Counted from the stretch's first letter, positions 1 through 13,788 are shown. The stretch: DNA of 64,000 nt from Trichoplax sp. H2 (GCA_003344405.1 NOWV01000004.1:124001-188000); one strand, 5' to 3'. A program made the numbers and translations. The notes: generated from the letters alone by a model not told the origin.

Positions 1-1
1 T

Positions 2-133
2 TCTGGTATCATTGGAGGGTGGTTAGCAATGATAGTCTTCAGGCATAAAATTCGAAATAAGCCGTTTATAATTAAGGCTGCTATACCGACAGGAATCTGG
101 GTAATTTATTATTTCTATTACATGGTTAATTAA
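2..133 (+). CDS. DUF1294 family membrane protein, 3' terminal part (partial)
   Basis: The window opens inside a reading frame that runs to TAA at 131-133. The 43 visible residues begin SGIIGGWLAMIVFRHKIRNK and end in a hydrophobic, tyrosine-rich segment. The glycine-rich start followed by an FRHKxR-x-x-F signature is what I associate with the C-terminal part of DUF1294 proteins, small multi-pass membrane proteins of unknown function. The last stretch (roughly residues 24-43) would be the final membrane segment. The 5' end lies outside the window, so I cannot tell whether position 2 is inside an exon or close to an acceptor. The family call rests on one short motif. No function can be assigned. 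Confidence 0.55.
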   Translation, partial: SGIIGGWLAMIVFRHKIRNKPFIIKAAIPTGIWVIYYFYYMVN

Positions 134-3100
134 TTGAAAAATAACTCATAAGAATACAGAATATCATGAATCATTCATGACAAGAGAAGATAATACTAAC
201 AAATTGCTGCAATTAGAAGAGACACAACTTATTGCAAGATTTTACTAAAACTGGCTACACCATGGCCCTCATGTACGTGAGAAGATAAAACGATATAACA
301 TCCTCTGAATACATGATAACCATACAGTAGATTCAGATAATTAAATCAATTTTTATAAACTAGTAAAATCTACAGTAATACATGTGCCTTTATTAACGTG
401 TTACATAGCATGATATAATTTTGACGACACTATTTACCGTAATGTACACTCGTTGTTCACGAATTGTACACTACCAGTATTTGCACCACGGATCAAAGTT
501 CTAGAACTTCTAGTTGTAAAGTCAAAAATTCAACAATAATGACGTATAGTAAGAAGGTCATCGATACTGAGGAGTAACCACATACGATATAGAGAGTATG
601 CAATAAGGATGAGTACCTTTCTTTTTTAGAAACTCTCGTCACAAATATAGACCAAAAAAATAACTCGCACAACTGTGTATATATAAACATATTTAATTAA
701 TTAACTGTAAAATAATATAATTATGCCCTTATATGATAAGTTTTATTTTACACCTCATATTATGGTGCTGTTCTCTATTCTGTTGCGATTATTGTCGGTA
801 ATCTCTGATGAACCGGTATATGCTCCAATAAATTATAGCTTTACGCTTTAGCCTCCCACCGCTCTGGAGATCTATGAATTTTTTATTTGCTTTGAGTTAA
901 TAAGTGTATCTTTAATTTCAAAAGCGTAAATCTACGATACCCCACTCCTTATTCATCTATTACTACTGTATATCTAGACTAAAAAATTGGGACGGGTGAA
1001 ATGTGATTATTGCGTTGTGCAAAATTCATTTTTATTTAACCTAAATTAACCCAAAGTGGTATGGTACTGTACATTAGTGTACTCCATTGTCTGTTGTATA
1101 TTCCGAAATTTTAAAGCAATCAAGGCTAGCCGATAAATATACAAGTTATAAGCTCAAATTCTAATTACGAATTAAAGTTAAATTAGACTAAAAGTATAAT
1201 ACAAAAGCATGCACTTTGTGATGTTTCGGAAGGTTGAGAGTTCGGCATTAGTCGCAATAAGTACAATAGAATAGTTAACGGAAGAGTAACCTTTATTGAG
1301 CTAGTGTAAGAGAATAATCGTGTGAGTAACGACGTGACTAGTTGAATAACTATAGTGGTGTAGAATAGGTAAAGCGTATAAGCTTACCGTGTAACCACCA
1401 GAACTAACTAACAAGATAGGTGAAAGAAGATAGCTTTTATAATGTTAGGAGCACAGTAGGAGGAAATTATTTACAGGCGCGAAGGATTCATGAAAATACA
1501 GTAAGTTACTTCTATGTTAAGCTAGTGCTACGGTAAGTTAGCTAGAGTACAAGATATTTCCACGGAGTAAATTGTTGAATATTGATCATACAGTACATGA
1601 TTAGAGTTATATTACAGTCTTAGAGTTATGCTACAGTCTAGTGAAACTAATACTTTTACTAAAAATAGACTGTACCGTATTTAGAAGTAAACACTACACA
1701 CTTTGTGATATACTATATCAGGTAGCTATAAGCGAAAAAATTAAAGAATAACATCGATAAAGTAGAATTATTTCCTACGGCATCTTTCGAAGCCATCCCT
1801 ACATGTAAAGCTTCATATCTGCTACAAAATTATACCTCAAAGGCATAAACATATTATCTCCAATAATATTATGTCTATATATTTTGATCATAACTCTGCT
1901 ACTAGACTGCGGTACAAGAGCTAAACTTCTAAAAAGCATGACCGTGTAGAAGTAGGGTGCAGTACCTAAGATCATTCTTATTTTCATATGGTTATAGCAT
2001 GATAGAATAATTACTAATGTAAGTTAATTTTAAACTTTTCATAGATACTTTCATATATGCATATTAGATAATTATCACCATGTAGCAACTGGAAAGTGTA
2101 CTAGATAATACTGTACGATAGAATTCCTATTCACAACGATATAATCAAGAACCAAAATATTACAGGACCAGGTCTATATACCCTAACTAGCTGATCGCAC
2201 ACACTCAGCTATGTGTTGTCAATAATAAATTCTATGATATAGTGTAGCATCTTCCCAACTATCTAGGTTAAAGACAATCGATTATTTGATATCAAATGTT
2301 TGATAAATAACTCTTAACCTGCTCTTTCACTGTATCATTAACATGATTTGTAAGGAATCGAATCCAAGAGAAATTTTCTAATTCAGATAGTCATAATTGT
2401 ATCCTTTATTTACAGTAAAATGAATTTTATAAACTTTAACATTTATTTCTTTCTACTCCAAACCCAACACTCCTCGCACTGACTCCTTTCTACATATGTA
2501 CGCTTTTAGACGCACCTCATTCAGAAAGAAACTTCACGGCCATGGGTGTACATTAATAAAGAAACATGGACGTATGCTTACTACCGATATTCGGAGGGCT
2601 TGATTTGTATTAACTATCTATATCAAAGAGATTTCGAGGCTAATAGTAAGCATGGATGATAAGTATCACCACTTTTTGAATGTGCATCACTTAAGAGCTG
2701 AACTATCTGGGCGATACGTGTACTAATGATGGATCAAAACCGAATCGAAGTACGGTCCTAACATGAGTACTAACATCGAAAAGATACAGTTTACCCTATA
2801 TTATACATATAGTCTCGTGAGTATGGATTGTATATCTATTTAAACCTTATCCTCTACATTTACTGAGATGTGTATAGTGTGTATTGTACAGTATCAAAGA
2901 ATCGAACCATGAACTCTTGTAAATACAATTTAGAGCATCCAATTAAAATACGTATGACATTGACATAATATGCCTGATATGCGTAGAGTATATTAATAAT
3001 GTACCACATTTTACATTACTTTTGAAAAAGTTTTGTGGGTCTAATTCAATATACCTAAGCACACATTAGCGTTTATGTTGCAATAACTGATGAGATTCTT

Positions 3101-3886
3101 GCAAGTACTAAATAATCTATAATGGTTTTCTTTTTTTTAATATTCCACACGCATATTACACCTTTCTATATAAATTCTCATATTTGAAGACAATCGTAAT
3201 TTTAATTATAATTGCATAGTTATACATTTTTAAAGTATTATACAGCACATAATCATCCATATCATGATCCATATCAGAACTTATACATTGGACTAATTAA
3301 ATGAATAGCTCTCTAATAAAAATGCATTCTTATTCAATTTATGAGATCTGCATAACCACGATAAAAATTTTACCGATTACATGAATTGTTACTAGAAATA
3401 TAATCGAATTATGAAATCTAACACTTAAAATGCATCTGATGGTAAACTCCTGTATAATATCAGGCTAAAGTATTATGTATCATTAATTGGCCGAATCAAT
3501 GTCTCTACATCTGTAAAATATCTATCAAAGCAGATATAATATCTATACAGTGAACTCCAATCTATAAAATTTTAAAATTAACTGCTATAGAATGAGAAAT
3601 AAAGTGAATATGATGACAATTTGGTGCACAGCATACTCTTTAGTGCTTATATCATACCCATCTCGTACAAAATAAATTTAAATGTAGCCTATTTATTACT
3701 GAACACAATTTGTAAGCTAAGAATATTGCTTTAATGGCAATATATAAGCTAAATATAGATACAATTATCTTAAGCTTTGAACTGTTTGCTAATATAATAT
3801 AAAGTCATGGGTTGTGATCAATGGTACCGTACTAACTAGTGTTGCTTGTAAAATGAAATATCTGAGATTTCTACGTTAATTTAATT
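134..3886. other. Intergenic, no gene recognised
   Basis: This is 3.75 kb of AT-rich DNA. Open frames on both strands are short (about 60 codons at most), lack family resemblance and are not joined by plausible splice sites. There are scattered short GTAC-type words (for example around 1065 and 2880) but no dense cluster. I see no RNA gene or transposon end. Confidence 0.6.
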
Positions 3887-5478
3887 TTACCTGATAATAA
3901 CGGTATTAGCGGGTTGATTTATATAAGTAGAAGTATAGGGTGGCGGCGGCGGCTGTTGAAACGTACCCATCGGTTGGGCCATGCCGAAATTCTGCGGTGC
4001 AGTCTGCATTCCGGGATTATACATTGGCGGATAGTTTACAGTTGTGGTAGTGTGAGTAGCCGGAACTACAGATATACAGCGTAAAAAATTGTCATGTTAG
4101 AATATAAAGTAGAAAATTTTAATGTTAAATAATTTCAGTAGGTTCAAAATTTTGTTAAAGCAACATATACAGAATAATTATCTGATATGAAGGACTTACT
4201 GACGGCAACAGTTGTTGGTGGGCCTGTAGAAGCGGCAGCGCATCCTATCGCGCCTGCACAGCAGACACAAATTAAAACTGGGATAACGATAATTACAATG
4301 AAACAGCCAATGGCAATACCAATGATACCACCAACGCTAGAGAAAAAAAACAGTCGTATAAGACTAAGATGATATCAAATATGGTGCATAATCGGCAGTT
4401 TAAATAATGATCTAAAAATCTTCGAATAGGTATACTCAATCTTCAAGTAGTATTTTAAATTGTGTTTCAGTTTACATACCTTCCATTTACGCACCACACT
4501 TATAATTTTAATATTAATTAATTAGCTACTACCCCTAATAGATTCTGTAGTGTTATATATTTTAGAAGGAAACGAAAACAAGATAGATGAGAGTAGATGG
4601 CGGCTATTGACAGCTAGAGTTAGGGGACGACAAGAGATAAATTAGATTCGCGCCAAAGAGATTACGGACATGTACAAGAGTAAGGTATTTCTTACGGATA
4701 TTATACGTTATTCATTCACAGTCCAATCTCAATAATGAATCTTGTAGCAGTAAGTATTGCCACCATTGGATGTTAGCGAGTAAATGACTAGTGTGGTCAC
4801 ACAGCAGATTCTATGTTTCCATTTAACTAAATTTATGCTGTTATAACAGTAATGTTAATGCTGCTAATAATTAAGCATGTAGTTTATATTCGTAAAAGAA
4901 TTCTGGTCTTCGATTGAGGAACGAAGAATATAAGAAAAAATGACAAATCAAGCAATTATATCCAAGAAAAAACTTAAAAACATCTTCCTATTTTAGTTCT
5001 CAGTTTCTTCAATTTTCTTACTATCGCATGTAAATCTTACTTAGTATACTACACTAAGCGTGCGCCTAGGTACCGGGTAAATATAGACGCAATGGCAACT
5101 ACAGTAATATTAAAGCTCAAAAATCCCATTCTAAATTGCTTAATTTGTTATATTGTGAAAATGATTGGCATTAAGTACATGTATTGAATTAATTAAAGCT
5201 TGAACTTTTTACCCATGCTTCATGTCAGTATATTTAGAATTTTTAAGGTTTAATGAAATTTACAAAAGTTAAACAGAAAATTGTTTGAAGACCATACGGT
5301 AGGTTTAATTTCATTCTTGTGCGATTAATTTAGATTAATGTGGTCTTCTAAATGTTATTTTTCGCATTAATAATAGCTATTTGTTTGTTACAGTTCCTTA
5401 CTTTAAATAAGCCCAAGCTCCATCGACGTAACAGGCCAATAGAAGAAATAGGACTGAAGGTGTAACTTTATTTTCCAT
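3887..5478 (-). CDS. Small signal-peptide/transmembrane protein with PPPY tail (Shisa/WBP1-like architecture)
   Basis: Three exons on the minus strand join in phase: 5402-5478, 4200-4336 and 3887-4065, giving 130 residues. Exon 1 encodes a start Met and a clear signal peptide (VLFLLLACYVDGAWA). Exon 2 encodes a glycine- and isoleucine-rich membrane span ending in a cysteine cluster (IPVLICVCCAGAIGC), typical of a palmitoylatable juxtamembrane region. Exon 3 is a proline-, tyrosine- and methionine-rich cytosolic tail with QQPPPPPYTS near the C-terminus, holding a PPxY motif that could bind WW-domain (Nedd4-type) ubiquitin ligases. The layout is like Shisa, WBP1 or CYYR1 proteins, but no cysteine-rich ectodomain was found. 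The 1.06-kb first intron could hide a phase-compatible exon. The 3' end is either the TAA at 3887-3889, or CAG/GTAAAA there is a splice donor and the gene continues. Function unknown; trafficking or adaptor roles are inference. Confidence 0.65.
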
Positions 5479-6151
5479 AACCCTTTCTATCAAGATTCGA
5501 TTTCTATGATACGTATTTTGATCAAAATTATTAAATAGGCATACAAAACAGGGTTATCAATATTTTCAAGATCAAAATATGCTACATTTTACTTTTATTC
5601 TATTTGATTAGTAAAACTTCTCAGCCTCGTTATATGAGATAGAATATCGGTATATTGTCAATGAAAAATCAAGGTAACAGTGAAACTAAAATAAGTAAGT
5701 ATAAGCCCTTGGCAAGATTACGCTATGTAATACAGCCGTAACCACCTGTTTATTGACTTCTGTCACTCCACACCCTGGAATCAAATTGATTACAACTTCA
5801 TGGATCAGTTACATGCACATTATCAGTACCATTGTAATACGTCATAAATTTATTCATTATTTAACTGTAAGGAAGAACCGATTGATAGCTTTAGTGCATG
5901 ACGAAATCAAAACCATGGTAACCCGATGAGTAGATCCAATGTGATAATCGCGCATAATATAACCATACGTATGATACCTGAGATACTCTTCCATATAACA
6001 CTTGTCAAAATCAAGTATAGGTGTGGGATATTAACTGATTAACCAGTTAATTATTAATTGCCTAGGCCTGGTCAAATATGAGTAATGAATGGCGATATGG
6101 TATAGGGCGTGGCGCCAATTTCACATTTTAAGTTAGAACTCGCTTGATTAG

Positions 6152-6171
6152 NNNNNNNNNNNNNNNNNNNN
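6152..6171. other. Assembly gap (20 N)
   Basis: A run of 20 N of fixed size marks a scaffold join of unknown true length. It follows directly on the first 505-bp copy. Confidence 0.99.
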
Positions 6172-6642
6172 TATAGTACGAATAAACTAACTATACCTGT
6201 GGTACATGTAAAACAACTTTCTATCGTATCAAGTTGCTGTCTGCTCTCGACACTCAACTAGTAAGCCTTCGTTACTCTGCGCTGACATGCGTATTAGCTA
6301 TTTACAGTTTGAGAAGTTCTCCGTTACAGTACTGTACAGTACTGTACAGTACTATAATGTACTGTACAATGTACTGTACACCGTACTGTACATCTAGGGT
6401 CTTGGCTCACTTCGCTGGCAGTGGCAGAGGTACGTACAGTATACAGTACGCTGGTATTAAGACTAGTTCATGTATGTTCTGTAATAATAACAGGTAATCG
6501 GTCGAATAATAGGTGTGTATTAGCGTGTTGATAAATTTCTACTGAATGTGGTGAGATAGCTGAGAGGCAATATTATATTCATTTGCACGACATCGTGTGG
6601 CCGGTTAAGCTAGTTATTGATAAATTTATGCATAGTACAGTA
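6172..6642. repeat. GTAC-palindrome-rich repeat unit, copy 1 (shorter copy of 13789-14333)
   Basis: This matches 13789-14333 almost base for base, except that a block of about 75 bp (near 13955-14040) is missing here and there are small indels in the GTACTGTAC runs. Its core is a dense string of GTACAGTAC/TGTACTGTAC words. Gaps on both sides suggest it is an allele or a misplaced contig of the 13.8-kb locus. Confidence 0.8.
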
Positions 6643-6662
6643 NNNNNNNNNNNNNNNNNNNN
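6643..6662. other. Assembly gap (20 N)
   Basis: A second fixed-size N run, which closes the gap-bounded insert. Confidence 0.99.
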
Positions 6663-8656
6663 TCGGTATATTGTCAATGAAAAATCAAGGTAACAGTGAA
6701 ACTAAAATAAGTAAGTATAAGCCCTTGGCAAGATTACGCTATGTAATACAGCCGTAACCACCTGTTTATTGACTTCTGTCACTCCACACCCTGTAATCAA
6801 ATTGATTACAACTTCATGGATCAGTTACATGCACATTATCAGTACCATTGTAATACGTCATAAATTTATTCATTATTTAACTGTAAGGAAGAACCGATTG
6901 ATAGCTTTAGTGCATGACGAAATCAAAACCATGGTAACCCGATGAGTAGATCCAATGTGATAATCGCGCATAATATAACCATACGTATGATACCTGAGAT
7001 ACTCTTCCATATAACACTTGTCAAAATCAAGTATAGGTGTGGGATATTAACTGATTAACCAGTTAATTATTAATTGCCTAGGCCTGGTCAAATATGAGTA
7101 ATGAATGGCGATATGGTATAGGGCGTGGCGCCAATTTCACATTTTAAGTTAGAACTCGCTTGATTAGTTATATCATCGGCTGCTACTGCACCCGTTAATC
7201 TTCGTTACTTTTCATTTAGATACCCAAATTAATATCATCTGATTACTTATTATAACTGTAGATATCTCAGGATTTTAATAATTCAAGAGTTCAATTTACC
7301 TTTCATGACACCAGTTATGACAAAAATACTTCATATAACAGCAATAACTACATATGTAAAGGCCAGAATTGCGTAATTTTTTACGATGCTACGTTGTGTA
7401 TACTTGTATGGGCATAAACATATCATTGAAATATTTTTAGAGTAGCAACTGATTGATGTAAATCAGCACTTAACTATTTAGATTGGCATAATGCTGCAAT
7501 CTAAAATTATTGATTACATGGAAATACGACCACGTTAAGCATTATAAAAATATATATAGAATATGAGTTAAAAGAAAGAAATCTAGTTATTAGATACAGT
7601 CATTATAATATTCTTCTTAACAGTAAGATTAATAAAGAAATTTTTACGTTGTTTTGGTAAGCTATGCACTGAAATAAACAGAATTGGACCTTTTAGAATT
7701 GAAGAAAATTTGCAACAACTTACAACAGATTGTTATTTATAATTTAATCAATGACCTTCCTGGTCACTCTACTTGATAGAATTGTGATTGCTGCAAAGTG
7801 CGACTTACTACACTTCATTAATCTAACTACTTCAAGAAAGCTACTAGTTGGGTGATGTACCGTAACATTTATGATCGCATATTACAAATATAGTGATAAC
7901 TGTTTTATGCGGGTATAAAACGGATATCTACCAAGAAATACTTCCGAAAGCAATCGTACATCGTAACGTGTGACCATACTCTACGGGAAAACACCTGCGT
8001 AAAATGAGCTAATGCTAATGCATGATGAATAAATATACTGTAGTAATACTGTTACCAAAATAATTAACAATTTCTTTGAAAGATCACAGAAAGTATCATC
8101 TATATAGTAATAATGACGACTGTGTTCGACAGAAACACCAGAACTACTTCAGAGTTACCTACCAATTGGACAGATAAAGAGGATTGAAGATAGTCAGTTT
8201 GATATCGAGTTTGACTAGGTAAAGCTACTTCAATTACGTTTTGTATATAACTAAGATTTTGTTATTATTTAATAAATGAAGCATAGAATAAAGATACCAG
8301 TTGAACGTAATCAAGTATTCATAAATTACTCAGAAATGTAACGAAATCCTAATGACGAAAGATTTATTCCTTGTGTTACATTGCTGATAATAGTCTACAG
8401 AGCACGAAAGTTTAGAAAGTAGATCTTCAATTCTTTAGAATATCAAATAGAGTTGACTTTGTCGGCATTGTCTTTATTGACGTACTAATGGGAATAATTA
8501 CAATCTTCAGAATTACGATTATAATCAGCCCTAGTGATACTACCATGCTTACGAGTATATCAACATAGAATGCAACGTAAAAAATAAGTAGCTCATTCTA
8601 GAATCATCGCAACAGTCAAGGCAAGGTAGTGATACGTTATAAGTAACAATTCTTTG

Positions 8657-11600
8657 TTAAAATAATTTAATCCTTTCAGAATTGAAATAGAGATTGGACG
8701 AATTATACACCAATGACCAAACATAAGGAATAAAAAATTCTTCAGGACGGTCCTCTTCGACATATTTGAAACGAAGATCAGGAAATTTCTGGAAAGATTC
8801 ACAATAACAAAATTATCCAAATCCATTGGCAATGTATCACTCTAATAATGATAAGAATAATCTTCGACTTTCATAGCTTAAAACTGTTACCTTTAATCTA
8901 TCACCAGGCCACAACTGAGCCCCTTCATTAATAACTCTAAATACCGTTTCTACAGATAAGTTTGATTCGCCCGTTTCTTCCAAGCGCGTATTAAAATAGG
9001 TTAAAACCTACAAAGAATATCGCTATGAGTATTTAAAAATAACAAAAACTGTTACATCTTTTTATACCGTTTCTATATTTTGTATGATATCTTGAAATAT
9101 AGGATGAGTTCGGAACTGAATGAATAATTCCTTTTGATGTAGCATTGCGTAAATTAGATGTGGATTATATTTCAAGGAGTGCGTTAAACAGCTGTTAATG
9201 ATTTCTAAAACCATTCGGATGACTTCTTCAAGGATTGCTAAATCTGCAGCCTATTATCAATTATATGATTATGATTATATTTAATTGTACATAATAAATG
9301 TAATTAATTTATATTTCTTACATAATCGCTAGATTCCTGATATTCTTCTAAAATTGATTCTGATTCTTCATGTGATTTATTATCATTCTTTTGCTGGCTT
9401 GCGTACTGTCTCATCTTTTCGCTAACTTTAGCGTGCTTCTTAGAAAGGATTCCGTATAAACTAAAAACCACAATGTATATTAAAAAGAAAAGTATCAGTT
9501 AAATCTTTTTGTTTTAAAGGTGCCACGTACTGTAGATGACCTAATAATAATAGCTCAATCACCTTAAGAGTCTCTGAGCAACGTATGGATGAAGAGCTCG
9601 AAAGTGAGCGGACATATTCGCCAAAGCAGCCAAGCAATTAGTATGAAGGTACTTGTCCTACATAAATACCATGCAAGTCAGTACAGTTGCATATTCTACA
9701 CTTGTACTGGAAACTTTACTAACTCTCATTTTTGCCATGTTGAACTGAATTGTTCTAATTACAATCAAAACTAACAGTCCTCCAAGCGTTATATCATTCA
9801 AAGACCTTTCAGTAAACCACGCTACCGATCGTAAATCCTATAGTAAAAGACATGATTCTTTATGAATTCTCCAATACTTCAAATAATTGATATCACAACG
9901 TAAAGTTAATGATTGTTATATACTCGCAAGTTACCAGAATATGAATAGAATTGTTAAACCCACTATCTTGGCTCAAAATAAGTAGTATAATTAAAGCCAT
10001 ATAGATATGATGTGAATTCTTTTCCTCCGCTTCGTAGAGTAACTTTAGTATAGGTATTACCTTTAAACAAATCACACAAAATCAACTGTCCGAAATTTGT
10101 AGTAATCCAAATACAACATCACTTACCAGAGAATCTATATCAACGCGTGAAAGCACATACGAAGCAAAACTGGGATTTCGATGTAATAATAAATACAACA
10201 AAAGGGTCGTTTCATCGGCATGTAATTCTCTAAAAAGTCATTCACATAAATTTAGTAGAAGATAATATCTTAAAAACACCGGCTTCAAGGTTTAGATTTA
10301 AAATTACTTGCATATAGTATTGTACAGTTGACTCATATTGAATGATGAATCGTGCGGAGAGCTGGAAGGAGTGTCATCAGAATGTGCAGATTCGATCTCA
10401 ACATTAACTGAAATATATATATATAAAATAAGCAAAGTTACTTTAAATTTTATGCATTCCTAAATAAAAGAGATAATACAGAGGAATGAAATGTAACTAC
10501 TGTACCATCAGATTCCTTAGCTCCAAGCCGAAATAATGAATGCCTGAAAGGATTAAATTTTCCTTCATCTTGTATATGATGGCTAGATAAAGCTAATAAT
10601 AGTAGCAAAGACTGTACTCCCAAAGGTGATTTGCGATTATCTTCAGGAATTGCATTTGTCTTAGATACCATCGACCAAAGACCAGCTAAGAACATAAAAT
10701 ATTCACCATATTACAATTTACTAAAAGTACCGGGTTAGCACCGCTTTACCACATACGTACAGGCTACAGCTGATCCAATGTTGTAAAATAATCCTGTATT
10801 AAGATACAAGGATATCTTCTTTGGCGGAGGTACTTGCTGAGTAAAGTTATCAAGTAAAGACCGTACAACATTTTGAGCGACGCTAAAAAGTAGAAATGCA
10901 AGCAGATTTTAAGCACACTACAATAATAAAAACAGGCAATAGAGAGTTTATCAGTTTATAGCTTCTTATACCCACGAATTTTCGTAAAAATTTACCTCTT
11001 TTGAGCCATGATTACTTTATGAAACGGGCTATTGCACGATGTTTTTGGATTATAGATTTCGGCCGAAAGTAAACTTAATATAATATTGATGGCTTCGTAA
11101 TGGATGTAGTAGGTATTTTTTCTATGTGTTATATTAGAATCAAATGTGAGGATACGACATACCCATACGTTAAAAGCAAAGAATTAATATTCTATTCAGT
11201 GTTTTCTTACATGATCGGAAAAGTTATAATTATATTCATTAATTCCCTAATAAAGACCCTCAGTAACTCTATAAAAAATTTATGATAACTAGTATCAATC
11301 TTCCTTATCATATAATTTACGATATGTCAAGGTAATAAAACCTAATGCTGCATGGCATTAAATCCAAACCTTATCGTTATACTTACTTTCTTCTGGTATC
11401 AGTCTAATATCATTATTTGATTGCAAGTCTTTCTCATCGTCATTTAAATTTTGGTCTCTGATCTCGCTATTTACAGATATTATTGTATCTGTCAATTTGG
11501 CTACGTTAGTTTCTTTCTTTCTTTCGTCATCACATTCAGATACTTTCTTTTTATTAACGGAATCTTCCTTAGTCTAATTAAGTTAAAGGAAATTAAATTT

Positions 11601-13722
11601 TGATAATCATAATAAATCTGTCATTTCAGTAGATGTAAAACTAAAAGTTAAAGCAATCATCTAAAAGCATTTAAAAAGTTTAATTACATCATTAATGATA
11701 AATATCTATTTTAGCTATCCACAAATATTACAGTATAGAAGTCATGAAGTTCCAATTGTAACGAAACCATCATTCATAAATTTACCTCATGAATGAATCT
11801 AATTTGAGGATTACGCGGACTGGATAAGAATTGCCTGACAATTGTTTCTTCCCGTAATACTTCAAACTGATACTTGCAGACGAACCGAATTATCAACAAG
11901 CAGTTGTACGTAATTAAAGCGCTATGGTTACTGTAATAGAGAAAATGATTTCATTATGGTTGCATCCTGTTATGGAACACATAGTGATATCATTTAAATG
12001 GTTTTATATGAAGACAATCAGTATATCTTATGCAGTAAACTTTTTGCGTACTTTTATAAAAGTTAAAAGGTTCTGTATAGAAAATGATTAAAAACACACC
12101 ATACACTGTTTAGTAACTATTCTTTTAGTATTGTTAATTGGATATGATGACAGATAGCACAGTAAAATAATAATTATATTCATTACATTACGATACCCGC
12201 GTGATACTTTTAATCAAGAATAAAAAAATAGGTCAATGATATAACTTGTGATATTTTAAAATGCATGGTACTGTAATGGAAATGTCTAACTTGTCCACAA
12301 TTATTGTAAACTACGAAAGTAGAAACTACCCAATAATGAAGTATTCATGCGTATACAGTACTACAGTACTTTGCAGTACGAAATAACAACGCTATCAACT
12401 ACCATAAAGTATATATTTTAAGCTAATAAACTAACTCGACGTATCTATCGACTTTTATCCATTCCTGGATGTGGTTCAGTAAGAAACGAATCATCGTACC
12501 AAAGTTGCCAGTCGACAGATTATTCCTTGCTATAAAGTGCAATATGCAATATTAGCAAATGTAGCGCTGAGTTGAATGAATTTATTATAGTCAATTCTAT
12601 TACGTAGTCGGTGCGAGTCCTCTAAGTATAATTAATAAGGTGAAGGTAGCGTAGCTTACCAAAAACAATGTTGATCGATCGAATTGACTCCTCCACGTTC
12701 TTTTCTGCACAGCTATTTAAACAAAAAGTCAGTAATGTAGCTTAATCGCTGTGCTTGCAATTGTGTTTTTGATTCTAATATAGCTATGAGATTGTGATTG
12801 GCTATTGTATTAAATAAAGGTCTTACCAGTCATATTGGCATGCAAAGCTACAAAACCGTATTTAATTTAAGTCAGTGGTACTGCATGCAAAATTTGTGAA
12901 ATGGCGAACATACGTTTAGGTTCGACCATTAATTAAGCCCATATTAGTAACATTACTATATTGCATCGATAAGACCTTAACCATGGATCACTGGAAGGAA
13001 TCACTGTAGTCTACGCTATATCGCAGGTTCGAAATGTACTCGTATATTTGTTTGAAGCTCGTATTTTGCGGTATGCACTAACTTACAGTATGCAATATGT
13101 GTAGAGTGCAGTAGCATATAGTATAATTGTTTACTAGTAGAATAGTGTAATACTGCCGTGTACAATGTACATTGTACAGCTCACTATCATACAGTAGCTC
13201 TACTTATCCACTAACTATTCGTGCAGAAGAAGAAGAGATATAAAAACGTTTGTAATTAATAATACTAAGGAATTGAAGACCAATACTTGGGAATAATGAT
13301 ATGATACGAAGGTGTCATTCGAGCAAAAATGGATGAGGACGTGTCATAACGTATTCATGATTATGATAGCACCAGGTGCAGATGATTCGGCTACTTTCAG
13401 ATGCTGACCATTTTCTGTAATATTTTTTAAGGGTAAAATGTAGCATATTTCTGGTAAGAAAGCTACGAGGTGCAACCGAAGGCTCAGTTTTCAATTTACT
13501 TTTATAGTTAACAAATAACATTGGTAGATTGTCATCATTCAGCATTTAAGTGAAAACCTGTGCACTCGCAATGTGTTACCTTGAGCTTGGTGATATCCAA
13601 TGAAACGTTAGGAATTCCAACCAAAAGCCATCATGAAGGTCAATCGAAACTTGGCCTATTAATCTTTGAATATAGGGATTACTATCCAAATCGTTAAGAC
13701 TACCTGACCAACTGGCTCCCAT
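8657..13722 (-). CDS. DYM: Dymeclin (Golgi-associated trafficking protein)
   Basis: Seventeen minus-strand exons join in phase to about 706 residues (human protein about 669): 13580-13722, 12660-12712, 12436-12529, 11786-11921, 11387-11573, 10996-11092, 10761-10882, 10506-10685, 10308-10407, 10127-10229, 9935-10060, 9724-9837, 9563-9657, 9322-9460, 9068-9250, 8891-9007 and 8657-8788. The start MGAS keeps the N-terminal glycine that is myristoylated in dymeclin. Family blocks include [44 protein letters not shown] and, near the end, [20 protein letters not shown]. Dymeclin is a peripheral Golgi protein that shuttles with the cytosol; loss in humans causes Dyggve-Melchior-Clausen dysplasia. Exon 11387-11573 is a charged, low-complexity insert. 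The acceptor of the 10996-11092 exon is weak and could lie further upstream; the other junctions look standard. One intron is only 66 bp. Confidence 0.95.
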
Positions 13723-13788
13723 TTTTTAAACTTTCACGTTTTTAACAGTAAACATCGACACCAAAATTCCAAATACTCTTTCGTAAAC

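Larger units (their letters stand above)
5647..7167. repeat. Direct duplication of 505 bp (5647-6151 = 6663-7167) around gap-bounded insert
   Basis: Both copies start at TCGGTATATTGTCAATG and end at CGCTTGATTAG. Over their length I noticed only an isolated difference (CCTGGAATC versus CCTGTAATC). The first copy runs into the N run at 6152 and the second starts straight after the N run at 6662. That pattern is expected when two overlapping contig ends or two haplotypes are scaffolded without merging, so a single copy probably exists in the genome. Confidence 0.85.
5479..8656. other. Intergenic with duplicated assembly segment and a GTAC-repeat insert
   Basis: No gene is recognised between the small membrane protein and dymeclin. 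The stretch holds two near-identical copies of a 505-bp sequence (5647-6151 and 6663-7167), one on each side of a 471-bp segment that is itself bounded by two 20-N gaps. From 7168 to 8656 the DNA is AT-rich with only short open frames. Confidence 0.65.

Noticed and set aside
2885-2960. GGTTCGATTC-like box B on the minus strand, considered as a tRNA
   Set aside because: Bases flanking the loop do not pair as a T stem, and no acceptor stem or box A is found at the right distance.
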